Position numbers and translations under genes: made by a program. The notes under the pieces are model-generated. The model did no database searches. It saw only the letters and a list, made by a program, of their open reading frames with translations, and was not told the origin of the DNA. A stretch of DNA of 64,000 bases, taken from a marine gamma proteobacterium HTCC2089 (GTDB lineage Bacteria > Pseudomonadota > Gammaproteobacteria > Pseudomonadales > Azotimanducaceae). The stretch covers positions 1 to 64,000 of the forward strand of contig CAJJDH010000013.1 of assembly GCA_905182905.1 (NCBI GenBank), read 5' to 3'. This document shows, piece after piece, positions 52,593 to 62,159 of this stretch (position 1 is its first letter; the number at the start of each line of letters is the position of its first letter).

Positions 52593-53456
52593 ATGCACTC
52601 TATTTTGTCAAAACGATTACAAATCTATGCGCTGACCACGTTATTGAGTTTCCTTGCAGCGCAAAGCCCAGCACAAGCCCAGAATAAGAGCCAAACTCAC
52701 GACAGCAGTGCTATCGTGGGTGTCGCCGTAGCAACAAATTTTGTCACCACGCTGAAATCTCTAAAAGTAGATTTTGAGTCCTTCAACACCAGCAAACTCA
52801 GAATAAGCGCAGGCTCTACAGGCAAACTGTATGCGCAAATTCGTCGCGGCGCGCCTTATGATATTTTCCTCGCCGCAGACCAACAGCGACCTAAGCTATT
52901 AGAACAATCTGGTTTAACTGTGGCTAAAAGTCGCTTCACCTACGCAGGTGGTGGGCTGGTGCTTTGGTCGCCCAACAGGGCGCAGTCATCTAGCACTGGC
53001 AACCATGAGAGCCAAGCAACGACGCAGAGTATTGAACACTGGCTTAGCAGTGCGCCCAGTATTGCTTTAGCCAACCCACGCCTTGCACCCTACGGCTTTG
53101 CAGCTCAAGAAGTGTTAGACAATTTGAAAATAACGCTGGGGGTGTCCCAGCGAAGAGTGACTGCTGAAAACATTGGGCAAACATTTGCATTAGTAGCCAC
53201 GGGCAATGCCACGCTAGGTTTTGTCGCAGCAGCGCAAATGCTTGAGCAAGAACAGCCTGCCAATACCTATCTGAACATACCCAAGTCAATGCACTCGCCG
53301 ATTCGGCAAGATGCCGTACAGTTAAAGTTGGGCGCCGACAACCAAGCAGCCACAGATTTTATGCACTACTTGGCGAGTGCTAGAGCACAAAAGATTATTT
53401 CCAGTTCGGGTTTTGCGACTGACCTGAATACCAATGAGGCGAATCTAAGACCTTAA
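52593..53456 (+). CDS. modA: Molybdate ABC transporter periplasmic binding protein (ModA-like), orphan
   Basis: 287 residues with a signal peptide (TTLLSFLAAQSPAQAQ). The ModA ligand-binding blocks are VAVATNFVTTLKSL, LRISAGSTGKLYAQI, GAPYDIFLAADQQRPKLL, NPRLAPYGFAAQEVL and VATGNATLGFVAAAQ. No modB or modC follows; the next gene is on the other strand. It may serve a transporter elsewhere or bind another oxyanion (e.g. tungstate). It is the only ABC-transporter component in the window. Confidence 0.85.
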   Translation: MHSILSKRLQIYALTTLLSFLAAQSPAQAQNKSQTHDSSAIVGVAVATNFVTTLKSLKVDFESFNTSKLRISAGSTGKLYAQIRRGAPYDIFLAADQQRPKLLEQSGLTVAKSRFTYAGGGLVLWSPNRAQSSSTGNHESQATTQSIEHWLSSAPSIALANPRLAPYGFAAQEVLDNLKITLGVSQRRVTAENIGQTFALVATGNATLGFVAAAQMLEQEQPANTYLNIPKSMHSPIRQDAVQLKLGADNQAATDFMHYLASARAQKIISSSGFATDLNTNEANLRP

Positions 53457-53499
53457 GAGCAAACTCTCGCAGTCTTAAATCGCTCAAAGTAGTTACCGT

Positions 53500-54327
53500 T
53501 TAGCGGCCTACAAACACTGGATCACGCTTCTCAACGAATGCCTTGGTGGCATTTTTATGATCTTCTGTTTGACCACAATGTACGTGGTGAGTGGCTTCCA
53601 AATCTAAACAGTCGTTTACATCACCGGAGGACAATGCACGAGCAAAGTTTTCTTTCATATAGCGATAAGCTACTGAAGGGCCACTGGCTAGACGTAGGGC
53701 AATTTCATTGGCCTTAGCAGTTAGCTCGTCCGCCTCACAAACCCAATTGGTTAAGCCTAAATCTAGTGCTTGTTCTGCATTCACACGATCCGATAAAAAG
53801 TAAAGTTCCCTAGCCTTGGCTGTGCCAACAAGCTGGGACATAAAAAAGGTGCCGCCGTAATCGCCGGAGAAACCTACCTTAGCGAACGCGGTAGTCATCA
53901 TTGCGCTGCTAGCCATAATGCGCATATCGCAGGCAAGCGCTAAGGATAGACCCGCACCAGCTGCAGCTCCGGGCAGCGCAGCAATAGTTGGCTTGGGCAT
54001 GGAATATAGCCGCCCTGCAGTACCGCGCTGATTAAGCCGCTGCCTGTGAATTGCCGCGTCTATGGTATTGTCACCAACGGTGCCGTCACCGCTTGCAGCC
54101 ATGCCCTTCACATCGCCACCTGCACAAAAGCCTTTACCTGCTCCGGTCAAAACGATGACCTTCACAGCACTATTGAGTTCGGCATGTTCTAGCTGCTGCG
54201 CTAGCGCACCAGTCATTGCATCTGACATTGCGTTGCGTGCTTCTGGACGATTCATCGTCAGTGTCAGAACACCATCCGTTAAGTCAGCTAAAAGATCATC
54301 TGTACCTGTCTCTACTTTATTCGACAT
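53500..54327 (-). CDS. Crotonase family, PaaG-like isomerase type
   Basis: 275 residues. LTMNRPEARNAMSDAM, GAGKGFCAGGDVKGM and GAAAGAGLSLALACDMRIM are intact. The position of the first hydratase glutamate is Ser and the second is Ala, whereas an Asp in GFSGDYGGTFFMSQLVG lies where PaaG-type isomerases carry the catalytic acid. An isomerase is more likely than a hydratase (inference). AGGAGAGGG precedes the ATG. Confidence 0.88.
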   Translation of the reverse strand: MSNKVETGTDDLLADLTDGVLTLTMNRPEARNAMSDAMTGALAQQLEHAELNSAVKVIVLTGAGKGFCAGGDVKGMAASGDGTVGDNTIDAAIHRQRLNQRGTAGRLYSMPKPTIAALPGAAAGAGLSLALACDMRIMASSAMMTTAFAKVGFSGDYGGTFFMSQLVGTAKARELYFLSDRVNAEQALDLGLTNWVCEADELTAKANEIALRLASGPSVAYRYMKENFARALSSGDVNDCLDLEATHHVHCGQTEDHKNATKAFVEKRDPVFVGR

Positions 54328-54689
54328 TTCCCTCTCCTAAGATTGATTGGCTTTGGATAATTCATGCTTCGCATAATTACCCTACCTATTTGCCAGGCTT
54401 AATTTGCCGGTAATTTGACCTACCTAACCTAGCGCTCATAATTTTGCTTTGCAGTCTTCCACCGAAACTTTCGCATTGTCTAGTCTGCCATGACAACTCA
54501 TCAATGAAACTATTGTACAGACCGCAACTTACCTGAGACGTAACTTAGGCTATATCATGGCCTAACTCCGCTATTGGGCAATTAGCAGCAGTTATGCTAC
54601 AAGCTGTGTTGAAAACTTATTGGTCGCCTATAGCGTCAACCGAACGCTCTAAACTCGAGCGCAAACTGAGAAAAAAAGAGTAATCGCCA
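54328..54689. other. Divergent intergenic region, 362 bp
   Basis: Between the crotonase and the DUF2306 gene. AT-rich with scattered short dyads; I find no ORF, repeat array or RNA-like element. Confidence 0.4.
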
Positions 54690-55076
54690 ATGGCCAATCT
54701 GACCATAATTTATGCCCACCTCGCCACCATAGTGCCTGCAGCGCTAATTGGCGGCTACCTTCTACTGAGGCAAAAAGGCACGCCCGCACACAGGTTGCTA
54801 GGCAAGATTTACATGGTGCTGATGATGATCACTGCGTTTATCACATTGTTTATATCCTCAGAGGTAGGCCCAACGCTTTTTAGTCACTTTGGTCTTATTC
54901 ACTTGTTGAGCCTACTCGTCATCTACAGCGTGCCGAAAGCCTATTTCGCAGCCCGCAAACACGACATTAAGAATCATAAATTCACCATGTTGTCGTTGTA
55001 CTTCGGCGCGGTGCTTATTGCAGGCGCATTCACATTGACCCCAGGAAGACTGCTGCATACTTGGTTTTTACTCTAA
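54690..55076 (+). CDS. DUF2306-like four-helix membrane protein
   Basis: 128 residues with four predicted membrane segments (IVPAALIGGYLLL, IYMVLMMITAFITLFI, LIHLLSLLVIYSVPKAY, YFGAVLIAGAFTL). The DUF2306 pattern is visible in GTPAHRLLGKIYMVLMM and DIKNHKFTMLSLYFGA, with conserved His residues (AHRLLG, NHKFTM) that could bind metal or haem. Function of the family is unknown. It is a single gene preceding the dienoyl-CoA isomerase. Confidence 0.82.
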   Translation: MANLTIIYAHLATIVPAALIGGYLLLRQKGTPAHRLLGKIYMVLMMITAFITLFISSEVGPTLFSHFGLIHLLSLLVIYSVPKAYFAARKHDIKNHKFTMLSLYFGAVLIAGAFTLTPGRLLHTWFLL

Positions 55077-55189
55077 GTTGGGCGCCTCAGTGCGCCAATC
55101 ATATAATGTGCATCCCTTTTGCCTGCGTCATCGCTATAATCAGCAAAAAAATAGTAACTTATTTCTAAGAACATCTTTTGGAGAGACAT

Positions 55190-56044
55190 ATGACTTACGA
55201 GTGCTTTGACCTGACAATTGAAAATAATGTCGCCCATATTCAGCTCAATAGACCTGAAAAGCGCAACAGTATGATCCCTTCATTTTGGCAGGAACTACCC
55301 CAAGTCATTGAAGAAATAGATGCTCAGGCCAAGGCCAGAGTCATAGTGATCTCCTCCACTGGCCCGGTATTTTCCGCAGGTATGGACCTAAATGCCTTTG
55401 CACCACACAAAGCTAGCGATCCAGAAGAATCGCGTCGCAACAAAATCCGCCACGGTGCGGCCTTTTACGACACAGCCCGCAAAACTCAAGCGGCATTCAA
55501 TGCATTAGAAGCTTGCAGAATGCCCATACTTGTCGCCATACAAGGTGGCTGTGTTGGCGGCGGCGTTGATATGGCAACAGCCTGCGATATGCGTTACGCA
55601 ACGGCGGACGCGTTCTTCACTATTTTTGAAACCGTCATTGGCATGACTGCGGATGTCGGCACCTTTCCTCGCTTAGTGCAGCAGATCCCCGAAGGCTTGG
55701 TCCGCGAACTTGCATACACAGGACGCCGCATGGGTGCTGCTGAGGCCAAGTCAGCTGGACTTGTTAACCAAGTATTCGACACACAAGAGGAAATGTTGGC
55801 AGGCGTGTTTGCCATTGCCCATGACATTGCGGCAAAAGCACCACTAGCTGTTTATGGCTGCAAACGCATGATTAACTACTCCAAAGATCACACCACAGCC
55901 GATACGCTTGACTACATTGCCATTTGGAATGCTTCAATGCTGCAATCACAGGAAATGCAGGAAGCGATGCAATCTAACATGGAGAAGCGTCCGGGCGACT
56001 TTGTTGAATTGCCAAAGCGTGCGCCAAACTTCAGCTTTCGCTAA
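55190..56044 (+). CDS. Delta(3,5)-Delta(2,4)-dienoyl-CoA isomerase-like crotonase
   Basis: 284 residues from ATG 55190, preceded by GGAGAG. All three acids of the mammalian ECH1 active site are matched: Asp127 in GGGVDMATACDMR, Glu147 in FFTIFETVIG and Asp155 in MTADVGTFPRLVQQIP. The oxyanion segment is STGPVFSAGMDLNAF. This points to isomerisation of 3,5-dienoyl-CoA to 2,4-dienoyl-CoA, an auxiliary beta-oxidation step for polyunsaturated or odd-positioned double bonds. The five crotonases in this window differ in these residues. Confidence 0.87.
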   Translation: MTYECFDLTIENNVAHIQLNRPEKRNSMIPSFWQELPQVIEEIDAQAKARVIVISSTGPVFSAGMDLNAFAPHKASDPEESRRNKIRHGAAFYDTARKTQAAFNALEACRMPILVAIQGGCVGGGVDMATACDMRYATADAFFTIFETVIGMTADVGTFPRLVQQIPEGLVRELAYTGRRMGAAEAKSAGLVNQVFDTQEEMLAGVFAIAHDIAAKAPLAVYGCKRMINYSKDHTTADTLDYIAIWNASMLQSQEMQEAMQSNMEKRPGDFVELPKRAPNFSFR

Positions 56045-56183
56045 ACACAGTAGAACCGCGTAACTGTGAATTCGTGCAAAGACTGAAAAATGACCCTGTC
56101 TTGGCTCATAAGGGCGCGACTAAAATGCGCTCCAGAGCAACATTGATACGAAGAAAAGAAACCATCGAGCTGGGAGAGTAAAG

Positions 56184-56957
56184 ATGACTATTCAACTACG
56201 ACAAATTTGCCTAGTGGCAGAAAACTTAGCACCGGTAATAGATGACCTGACAACTATCCTTGGGATCAATAGTTGTTATGTCGACCCAGGTGTTGGCGTG
56301 TTTGGTTTAGAAAACAACTTAATGGCTGTGGGACGCAACTTTCTCGAAGTGGTTGCCCCAACCCAGCCCAATACTGCCGGCGGACGTTACTTAGAGCGGC
56401 GTGGCGGCGATGGCGGTTATATGGTCATCACTCAGATAGATACTTTTGCAAACCAACAGTTGTTGCGACAACGGGCCTTAGATAATGGCGTGCGCATTGC
56501 CCACGAGTCCCAACGCGAGGGTTGGAACCTCTGCCAATTACACCCCGCAGATATGCGTGCTGCGTTCCTAGAATTAGAATACGACTCCAAAGAAGACTTT
56601 AACGGGCACTGGAATCCCGTGGGCGGTGACGGCTGGGAAGACAAAGTAAAACAAGATATTACTGAGGACTTCTTAGGTGTGGAGTTACAGGGCGACGACC
56701 CACTTGCGCTGGCGGCTCATTGGGCCTCAGTAACCGACTGTCCTATCGGCGAACAAGCCGGTCATCCAAGCATAGACTTCAACAACGTTAATCTACGCTT
56801 TGTGCCTATCGAGGATGGTCGCGGCCCAGGGCTTGGCGGCTTAGACCTTAAGGTGAAAGACCGCGAGGCAATACTCAAGCAAGCCCATATCCGCAACTGT
56901 TACGTTAGCGATGAGCGTGTTGATATTTGCGGCACGAGATTTTATTTAAAAGATTGA
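56184..56957 (+). CDS. VOC-superfamily (glyoxalase-like) protein
   Basis: 257 residues. The beta-alpha-beta-beta-beta unit is seen in IQLRQICLVAENLAPVIDDL, FGLENNLMAVGRNFLEVVAP and GGYMVITQIDTF. A second half covers PLALAAHWASVTDCPIG. The metal ligands of dioxygenase/glyoxalase members are not obvious except His and Glu in AFLELEYDSKED. It could be a lyase, dioxygenase or binding protein. It is close to the nitroreductase on the same strand. Confidence 0.78.
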   Translation: MTIQLRQICLVAENLAPVIDDLTTILGINSCYVDPGVGVFGLENNLMAVGRNFLEVVAPTQPNTAGGRYLERRGGDGGYMVITQIDTFANQQLLRQRALDNGVRIAHESQREGWNLCQLHPADMRAAFLELEYDSKEDFNGHWNPVGGDGWEDKVKQDITEDFLGVELQGDDPLALAAHWASVTDCPIGEQAGHPSIDFNNVNLRFVPIEDGRGPGLGGLDLKVKDREAILKQAHIRNCYVSDERVDICGTRFYLKD

Positions 56958-57018
56958 GCGAGCAGCTCACTAGCAGACAAAAACTTTCTTCAACTCACTC
57001 ATTATATGTAGGTAAAAA

Positions 57019-57693
57019 ATGTCAGAAATGTCCTTTGAAACAGCTGTTATGTCGCGTCGCTCAGTGCGCGGATTTCAGGACAAAGAAGTACCCCAAGATG
57101 TACTCAATAAAGTATTCGATATAGCTCGTTGGGCACCTTCAGGAACCAACATTCAACCTTGGCAAACCTATGTTGCTTCAGGTGCTGTTCGCGACAATTT
57201 GCGCGAGCAAATGATGGCTGCGGTTAGAGCAGGTGAAAAGCCCAACAATGATCATAAAGAACCTAGAAAACCCATTGGTCCGGTGTGGAAAGATCGCCGA
57301 CGAGAATGTGCGGCAGTGCTTTATCGCGCCATGGACATTTCTTGGGACGACAAAGAAGCTCGCGGTGCGGCGTCATTCAGAAACTTCGAGCTATTTGATG
57401 CACCCCATGTAGCGTTCTTGTGCATGGATGAAGCCTTTGGCTTAGGTAGTGCTTGGGATGTAGGCATGTACGCGCAAACATTAATGTTAGCCATGACCGC
57501 CAACGGTTTAGCTTCCTGCGCCCAAGGCACTATGGGGCATCACCCAGAATTGGTACGTGAGGCTTTCGGTCTTGGTTCTGAGGTGAAGGTATTGTTCGGC
57601 CTCAGCTTTGGCTATGAAGATACTTCTATGAAAGTGAATTCAGCGCACACCGAACGCGCTGCACTAGAAGATACCGTTACTTTTAAACGCTAA
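57019..57693 (+). CDS. Nitroreductase family FMN protein
   Basis: 224 residues. The FMN-binding signature SRRSVRGFQDKEVP opens the protein, followed by ARWAPSGTNIQPWQ (phosphate/FMN), ALGSAWDVG-like and NGLASCAQGTMGHHPE, and LFGLSFGYED at the end. It reduces nitro groups, enones or flavins with NAD(P)H. It starts 61 bp downstream of the VOC gene and may share a transcript. Confidence 0.93.
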   Translation: MSEMSFETAVMSRRSVRGFQDKEVPQDVLNKVFDIARWAPSGTNIQPWQTYVASGAVRDNLREQMMAAVRAGEKPNNDHKEPRKPIGPVWKDRRRECAAVLYRAMDISWDDKEARGAASFRNFELFDAPHVAFLCMDEAFGLGSAWDVGMYAQTLMLAMTANGLASCAQGTMGHHPELVREAFGLGSEVKVLFGLSFGYEDTSMKVNSAHTERAALEDTVTFKR

Positions 57694-57727
57694 GTTTTTT
57701 CTAGGCAGCAAGATAAGTGTTGCCACT

Positions 57728-57762
57728 AGCATATTGGCTAAAAAATAATTAGCCAATGTGCT
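57728..57762. terminator. Bidirectional hairpin between convergent genes
   Basis: AGCATATTGGCT / AGCCAATGTGCT, 12-bp arms with one wobble and an 11-base A/T loop, between nitroreductase and CoA-transferase ends. Confidence 0.65.
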
Positions 57763-57792
57763 GCAGGTGACCCATAGTACCCCTAGCTGGGC

Positions 57793-58989
57793 TCACGAAC
57801 CTACTACGACCTTGCTCTGCACAAGCGACTGAATTTGTTCTTGTGCGTAACCTAGCTCGCTAAGAATGGCATTACAGTGTTCACTCAACTGAGGGGCAGG
57901 CACATCGTCTTCGGCGGCTAAATCACTGTGTACAAGAAACGGCGATTTCAGTGATTGGTATTCACCGCGCACATCGTCTTTATGAGCTTGCAGCCAGTTC
58001 GACGCTTGTAGCTGAGGATCCTGTGCTAAATCCCCAAGGTTATTTATAGGCGAGCAAGGAATATCCAACTCTGCCAAACGCGCCAACCATTCTTCAGAGG
58101 AACGACTAGGCGCTATATCTGCCAGCAACTTATACAGCTCATCTATGTGCTGAGAGCGCTGTACGGAATCCGTCACCCACGCTGCCTCGGCCAAGTCTTC
58201 ACGGCCCACTAATGTAAAGAAACGCTGCCAGTGTTTGCTGTTGTAAGGCATGATCGCGATATAGCCGTTTTGGGTTTTATACGGTTTTCTATGCTTGGAC
58301 ATCAACCGGTCATAGCCCAGCTCGCCCTCGACCGGCTGCAGTGTATGCCCGGCTAAATGCTCAGCCATGACAAAAGCGGCCATGCTTTCCAACATAGGCA
58401 CTTCTATATTGCAGCCCTCACCAGTGCGCTGTTGCTGAACCACGCCAGACACAACAGCCAATGCTAAGTGCAGGCCAACGACTTTGTCACAGGCAATAGT
58501 ACGAACGAATTGTGGGGCACCATCTGCGTCAGCATTTAGTGCTGCCAGCCCAGATCTTGCTTGAATAATATCGTCGTAAGCGGGCGACTGAGCATCCGGC
58601 CCCACGCTGGCAAAACCAGGTGCTGCACAATATACGAGCTTGGGGTTGATCATCTTCAAGGTGGCAAAGTCAGCGCCTAGGTCTTGAGCAGATTTGCCGC
58701 GCATGTTGTGCACCAGAACATCCGCCTGAGCCACTAGCTTATGCAGAATTTCTCGGCCTTGGGGCTGCTTGAGGTCCACAGCCAGCGATCGCTTGTTGCG
58801 ATTGAAGTTTAAAAACCCAGCCCCTAGATCCTCGGTACGCCCAGGTCTCACAGCACGAAAAACGTCACCGCCTTGAGCTTCCACTTTGATTACATCGGCA
58901 CCAAAATCGCCCAAAAATTGCGTGGCATATGGTCCAAGTACAATAGTTGACAGGTCTACTACACGTAGACCTTTTAGCAAGCTGTGCAT
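57793..58989 (-). CDS. Class III CoA-transferase (CaiB/BaiF family)
   Basis: 398 residues. The fold is shown by RVVDLSTIVLGPYATQFLG, NFNRNKRSLAVDLKQPQGR and YCAAPGFASVGPDAQSPAYDD. The catalytic Asp is Asp168 in RTIACDKVVGLHLALAVV, matching Asp169 of formyl-CoA transferase. It moves CoA between carboxylic acids without ATP. It is the last gene of an apparent three-gene operon behind two MFS transporters, which may import the acid it activates. Confidence 0.92.
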   Translation of the reverse strand: MHSLLKGLRVVDLSTIVLGPYATQFLGDFGADVIKVEAQGGDVFRAVRPGRTEDLGAGFLNFNRNKRSLAVDLKQPQGREILHKLVAQADVLVHNMRGKSAQDLGADFATLKMINPKLVYCAAPGFASVGPDAQSPAYDDIIQARSGLAALNADADGAPQFVRTIACDKVVGLHLALAVVSGVVQQQRTGEGCNIEVPMLESMAAFVMAEHLAGHTLQPVEGELGYDRLMSKHRKPYKTQNGYIAIMPYNSKHWQRFFTLVGREDLAEAAWVTDSVQRSQHIDELYKLLADIAPSRSSEEWLARLAELDIPCSPINNLGDLAQDPQLQASNWLQAHKDDVRGEYQSLKSPFLVHSDLAAEDDVPAPQLSEHCNAILSELGYAQEQIQSLVQSKVVVGS

Positions 58990-59018
58990 ATTTTATCCGT
59001 CTGATCGAAAACCGAGAA

Positions 59019-60611
59019 TTAGGTCGCTTCTTTTACTTCTTCGCCTAGGGCTCTGGCACGGTCTAAACGACTCGCTTCATCCTTGGGCAAATGCTTCCAC
59101 GCCAAGGTCAAAAATATAAAAGTAAGAATGAATATCAACATTGTACAGGCGATAGCAGTGCGCAGCGATTCAGCGCCATCCATTCCAGTTGCCGCAAAGG
59201 TATCTGACAACTGCCCCATCATATATGGCCCTAGCGCCAAACCTAACATGGTATTAATCAAAATATAGTAAGCGCCTGCTACCGCGCGCATACGCGGTAA
59301 CACCAGGTCCGCGGCGGTGGTAGGGGGAATCCCAGGCCAACATGCACTGAACAGATGGTGCGCAAAATTAAGGAAAAACGCCATATAGAGACTTTCGGTA
59401 TATACCATCCAAAGCACCAATGGCGCTGTACCAAACACAGCAATGTAGCCAATAATCAATCTACCAGCCGGATGCCATTGACGAAACTTGTCGCCTAAAA
59501 TGCCGCCCATTGTGACCCCAATAAGACCACCCAAAGCATTACCTAAGCCAATATACATACCCACTTCAGTTGCAGACACATCGTGCATACGAATAAGCAA
59601 TGGTGCCGTCCAATAACCTATGCCATAAGTGACAAAGGAAATTGTTGGGAAGGCCAACATGGTATAAATCATAGCCTTAGATTCAAAGATCATATGATAG
59701 GTAACTGGGTCACGTGCTTTAAGTGACTGCACCCAAGAAAACACAACGTAAATTCCAATACCCAAGGCCAACCATTGAGGTATATTGTTAGTAAGCACCA
59801 TCAAAGCCAAGGCTACAACTGTGATCGCTATGGCTGCAAACAAATTGGCCTTGAGTGACGCGCCCTCGCGCTTCAATGCGATCAGATTAAATATCGGCAC
59901 CATGGCCATGAGCTCGATCATTAATACACTAAACGGCGCCGGATGTTTTTCCGTAACTAACCCCTCAGATATGCCTCTGGTAGGCTCACGCAGAGTACGC
60001 ACCCAAATGGCCATAAGAATACCCGGAATACCTACGGCCAAAAATGCTGCGTGCCAACCTTTCAAACCTAACGGTGCAGCTAACGGATCTGGGTAACTGG
60101 TATTCCAAGTCTCCATAATAAAGCCGCCCAAAAACAAGCCGATACCACCGCCGATATAAACACCGGAAGAGTAAATGGCTAATACCGTGGCGCGTAATTT
60201 TGGCGAGTAGTAATCAGAAAGCATGGAGTAGGCCGCCGGACTCGCACTGGCCTCTCCAATCCCCACACCAATACGAAAAATTGCGAGGACCGGATAAGAT
60301 CTGGCAAAGCCAGACAGCGCCGTCATCGCACTCCAAAATAGTAAGCCGATAGAGATCAGGCTGCGACGCACCCACACATCGGCAAAGCGTGCCAACGGAA
60401 TGCCAAAGACTGCATAAAATACGGCGAACACCGTGCCATAAAGAAATCCCATATCAGCATCTGATACGCCAAGGTCCGCCTGAATCTCTTGGGAGAGAAT
60501 AGATAAAATGTTGCGGTCTATAAAATTGAATACGTAAACGATCAATAACACGAACAATACGTAGTGCGCGTATGCACCACCCAACTTTGGCTTATTACTA
60601 TTTTCGCTCAT
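59019..60611 (-). CDS. MFS transporter (spinster-like group)
   Basis: 530 residues; about 12 membrane helices plus a longer central loop (~230-280). YVLFVLLIVYVFNFIDRNIL and LYGTVFAVFYAVFGIPLARF match the spinster/MFS organic-acid-exporter subgroup; ISIGLLFWSAMTALSGFAR follows. Likely import or export of a lipid or organic acid. ATG 60611 has a GAGGGG site. The gap to the CoA-transferase is 29 bp. Confidence 0.9.
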   Translation of the reverse strand: MSENSNKPKLGGAYAHYVLFVLLIVYVFNFIDRNILSILSQEIQADLGVSDADMGFLYGTVFAVFYAVFGIPLARFADVWVRRSLISIGLLFWSAMTALSGFARSYPVLAIFRIGVGIGEASASPAAYSMLSDYYSPKLRATVLAIYSSGVYIGGGIGLFLGGFIMETWNTSYPDPLAAPLGLKGWHAAFLAVGIPGILMAIWVRTLREPTRGISEGLVTEKHPAPFSVLMIELMAMVPIFNLIALKREGASLKANLFAAIAITVVALALMVLTNNIPQWLALGIGIYVVFSWVQSLKARDPVTYHMIFESKAMIYTMLAFPTISFVTYGIGYWTAPLLIRMHDVSATEVGMYIGLGNALGGLIGVTMGGILGDKFRQWHPAGRLIIGYIAVFGTAPLVLWMVYTESLYMAFFLNFAHHLFSACWPGIPPTTAADLVLPRMRAVAGAYYILINTMLGLALGPYMMGQLSDTFAATGMDGAESLRTAIACTMLIFILTFIFLTLAWKHLPKDEASRLDRARALGEEVKEAT

Positions 60612-60657
60612 TTGCCCCTCTCAATTTGCAAACTTATCTATCCAAACACGCTCTAAT

Positions 60658-61941
60658 TTAGTCAAACTGTTTTTCACCGCTAGCAAACAACAGATAGAAA
60701 ACCATGCCAAATAACGTCACACCTGCTGTGACTTGAAACACCAAGGCCCAGGACCCCGTGTACTGTAAGATTAGCCCAGTGATCGAAACCCCAACTATAC
60801 CGGGAATAGTACCAGCGGTATTGGTTATGCCCATCAGCGTACCTGCATGGCGGGGACCGATGTCCATATGGTTTACACTGTGACCACCAATACCTGCAGA
60901 ACCAAAAAACTTACCCAGACACAGCAGTGCCATGGCGGTCCATACATCATCTACCTGAGCAATGAGTAGTAAGCAGGCGGCCAAGCCACCAAAGGCAATG
61001 GTCTGCATCAGCTTACGGACATAGGTAACATCCATACCACTTCGGATCATTCGGTCTGCAATATTGCCCGCGAGGTTGAGACTAAAAAAGTGTGTGATGT
61101 GCGGCAACATAGCGACTATACCAACGGCTGCAAAAGGCACTCCTAAACCGTCGTTTACATACTTAGGAAGCCAAGAAAGAATCACGTACAACGTCCAATT
61201 ATTGCAAAAGTGCGCAACAATAATGGCCCAAAGTGCTTTGTTCCTAAGGAAACTGTTCAGTGGTGGCGCGTCTTCAACGGTACCCGAAGCGGGTGCGTTA
61301 GCGGAAATGTAGTCTAGTTCTGATTGCGAGATACGCGGATGCGCTGCAGGATTTGTGGTGACCAAAATTTGCCAGGCCACAAACCAAATCACTCCGACTA
61401 GGCCGAACAAGTAAAATGCCCATTGCCAACTTAATACTGAAACGATAATGGGCGTCACAATGAGCGCAAACACGGTACCCAAAGGAATACCACTAGCATT
61501 AAATGCCACGGCCTTAGCTTTCTCATCCGCAGGGAACCAACGGGTAATAAGGCTGTAAACTGAGGGAAAAGTTACTGCTTCACCAAGCCCCATACCTATG
61601 CGTGCAAGATATAGAGCGAACAACCCCCCAAGAGCTGCCCAAGGGGTAATGATGGTAAACAGTGACCAGATCAGTACACCCAAACCAAGCACCACTTTAC
61701 CACCGAACTTGTCGGCTAGGCGCCCACCGCCGATTTGCATACACAGGTAGCCCAAGTAAAAGGACGACAAGATATAGCCTTGGGTTTCAACATCCCAACC
61801 AAACTCTTGGGCCATCGGAATAATTGCAACGGAAATATTGACGCGATCTATGTAACAAACAAAGGTCGCAAAAAAGCACATGGTGATAACGGAGTAGCGG
61901 CTTTTCCAAAAGCCTTCTTTGTCCTGCGCAACGTCTGCCAC
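60658..61941 (-). CDS. MFS transporter (anion:cation symporter type)
   Basis: About 427 residues from GTG 61941 (GGGGAGGGAG upstream); a TTG at 61962 would add 7 residues. TMCFFATFVCYIDRVNISVA and SSFYLGYLCMQIGGGRLADK identify the ACS/SLC17-like anion symporter family; GIGGHSVNHMDIGPRHAGTL is also typical. It probably imports an organic anion. First gene of the MFS-MFS-CoA-transferase operon. Confidence 0.9.
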   Translation of the reverse strand: MADVAQDKEGFWKSRYSVITMCFFATFVCYIDRVNISVAIIPMAQEFGWDVETQGYILSSFYLGYLCMQIGGGRLADKFGGKVVLGLGVLIWSLFTIITPWAALGGLFALYLARIGMGLGEAVTFPSVYSLITRWFPADEKAKAVAFNASGIPLGTVFALIVTPIIVSVLSWQWAFYLFGLVGVIWFVAWQILVTTNPAAHPRISQSELDYISANAPASGTVEDAPPLNSFLRNKALWAIIVAHFCNNWTLYVILSWLPKYVNDGLGVPFAAVGIVAMLPHITHFFSLNLAGNIADRMIRSGMDVTYVRKLMQTIAFGGLAACLLLIAQVDDVWTAMALLCLGKFFGSAGIGGHSVNHMDIGPRHAGTLMGITNTAGTIPGIVGVSITGLILQYTGSWALVFQVTAGVTLFGMVFYLLFASGEKQFD

Positions 61942-62029
61942 AACTCCCTCCCCAGGGTACAAACCAACTTCTAAAACCCGTACCCCTAAAAACCGGTGCC
62001 TTGCGGTCTGCGGTAGAGCATTGGCCGGC

Positions 62030-62073
62030 GTTTATCTTTCGTTTATCTTTCGTTTATCTTGCGTTTATCTGAC
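62030..62073. repeat. 11-bp tandem repeat, four units
   Basis: GTTTATCTTTC twice perfectly, then GTTTATCTTGC and GTTTATCTGAC. Lies upstream of the MFS operon, between it and the convergent MDR gene. Confidence 0.93.
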
Positions 62074-62159
62074 ACTCACCTGCTATTTACGAACGAAAAG
62101 CTAATTTAATTCTGTTTGCTTGTACTCAAGTTACCCCATCGCCAAATAAAACGCATTGT

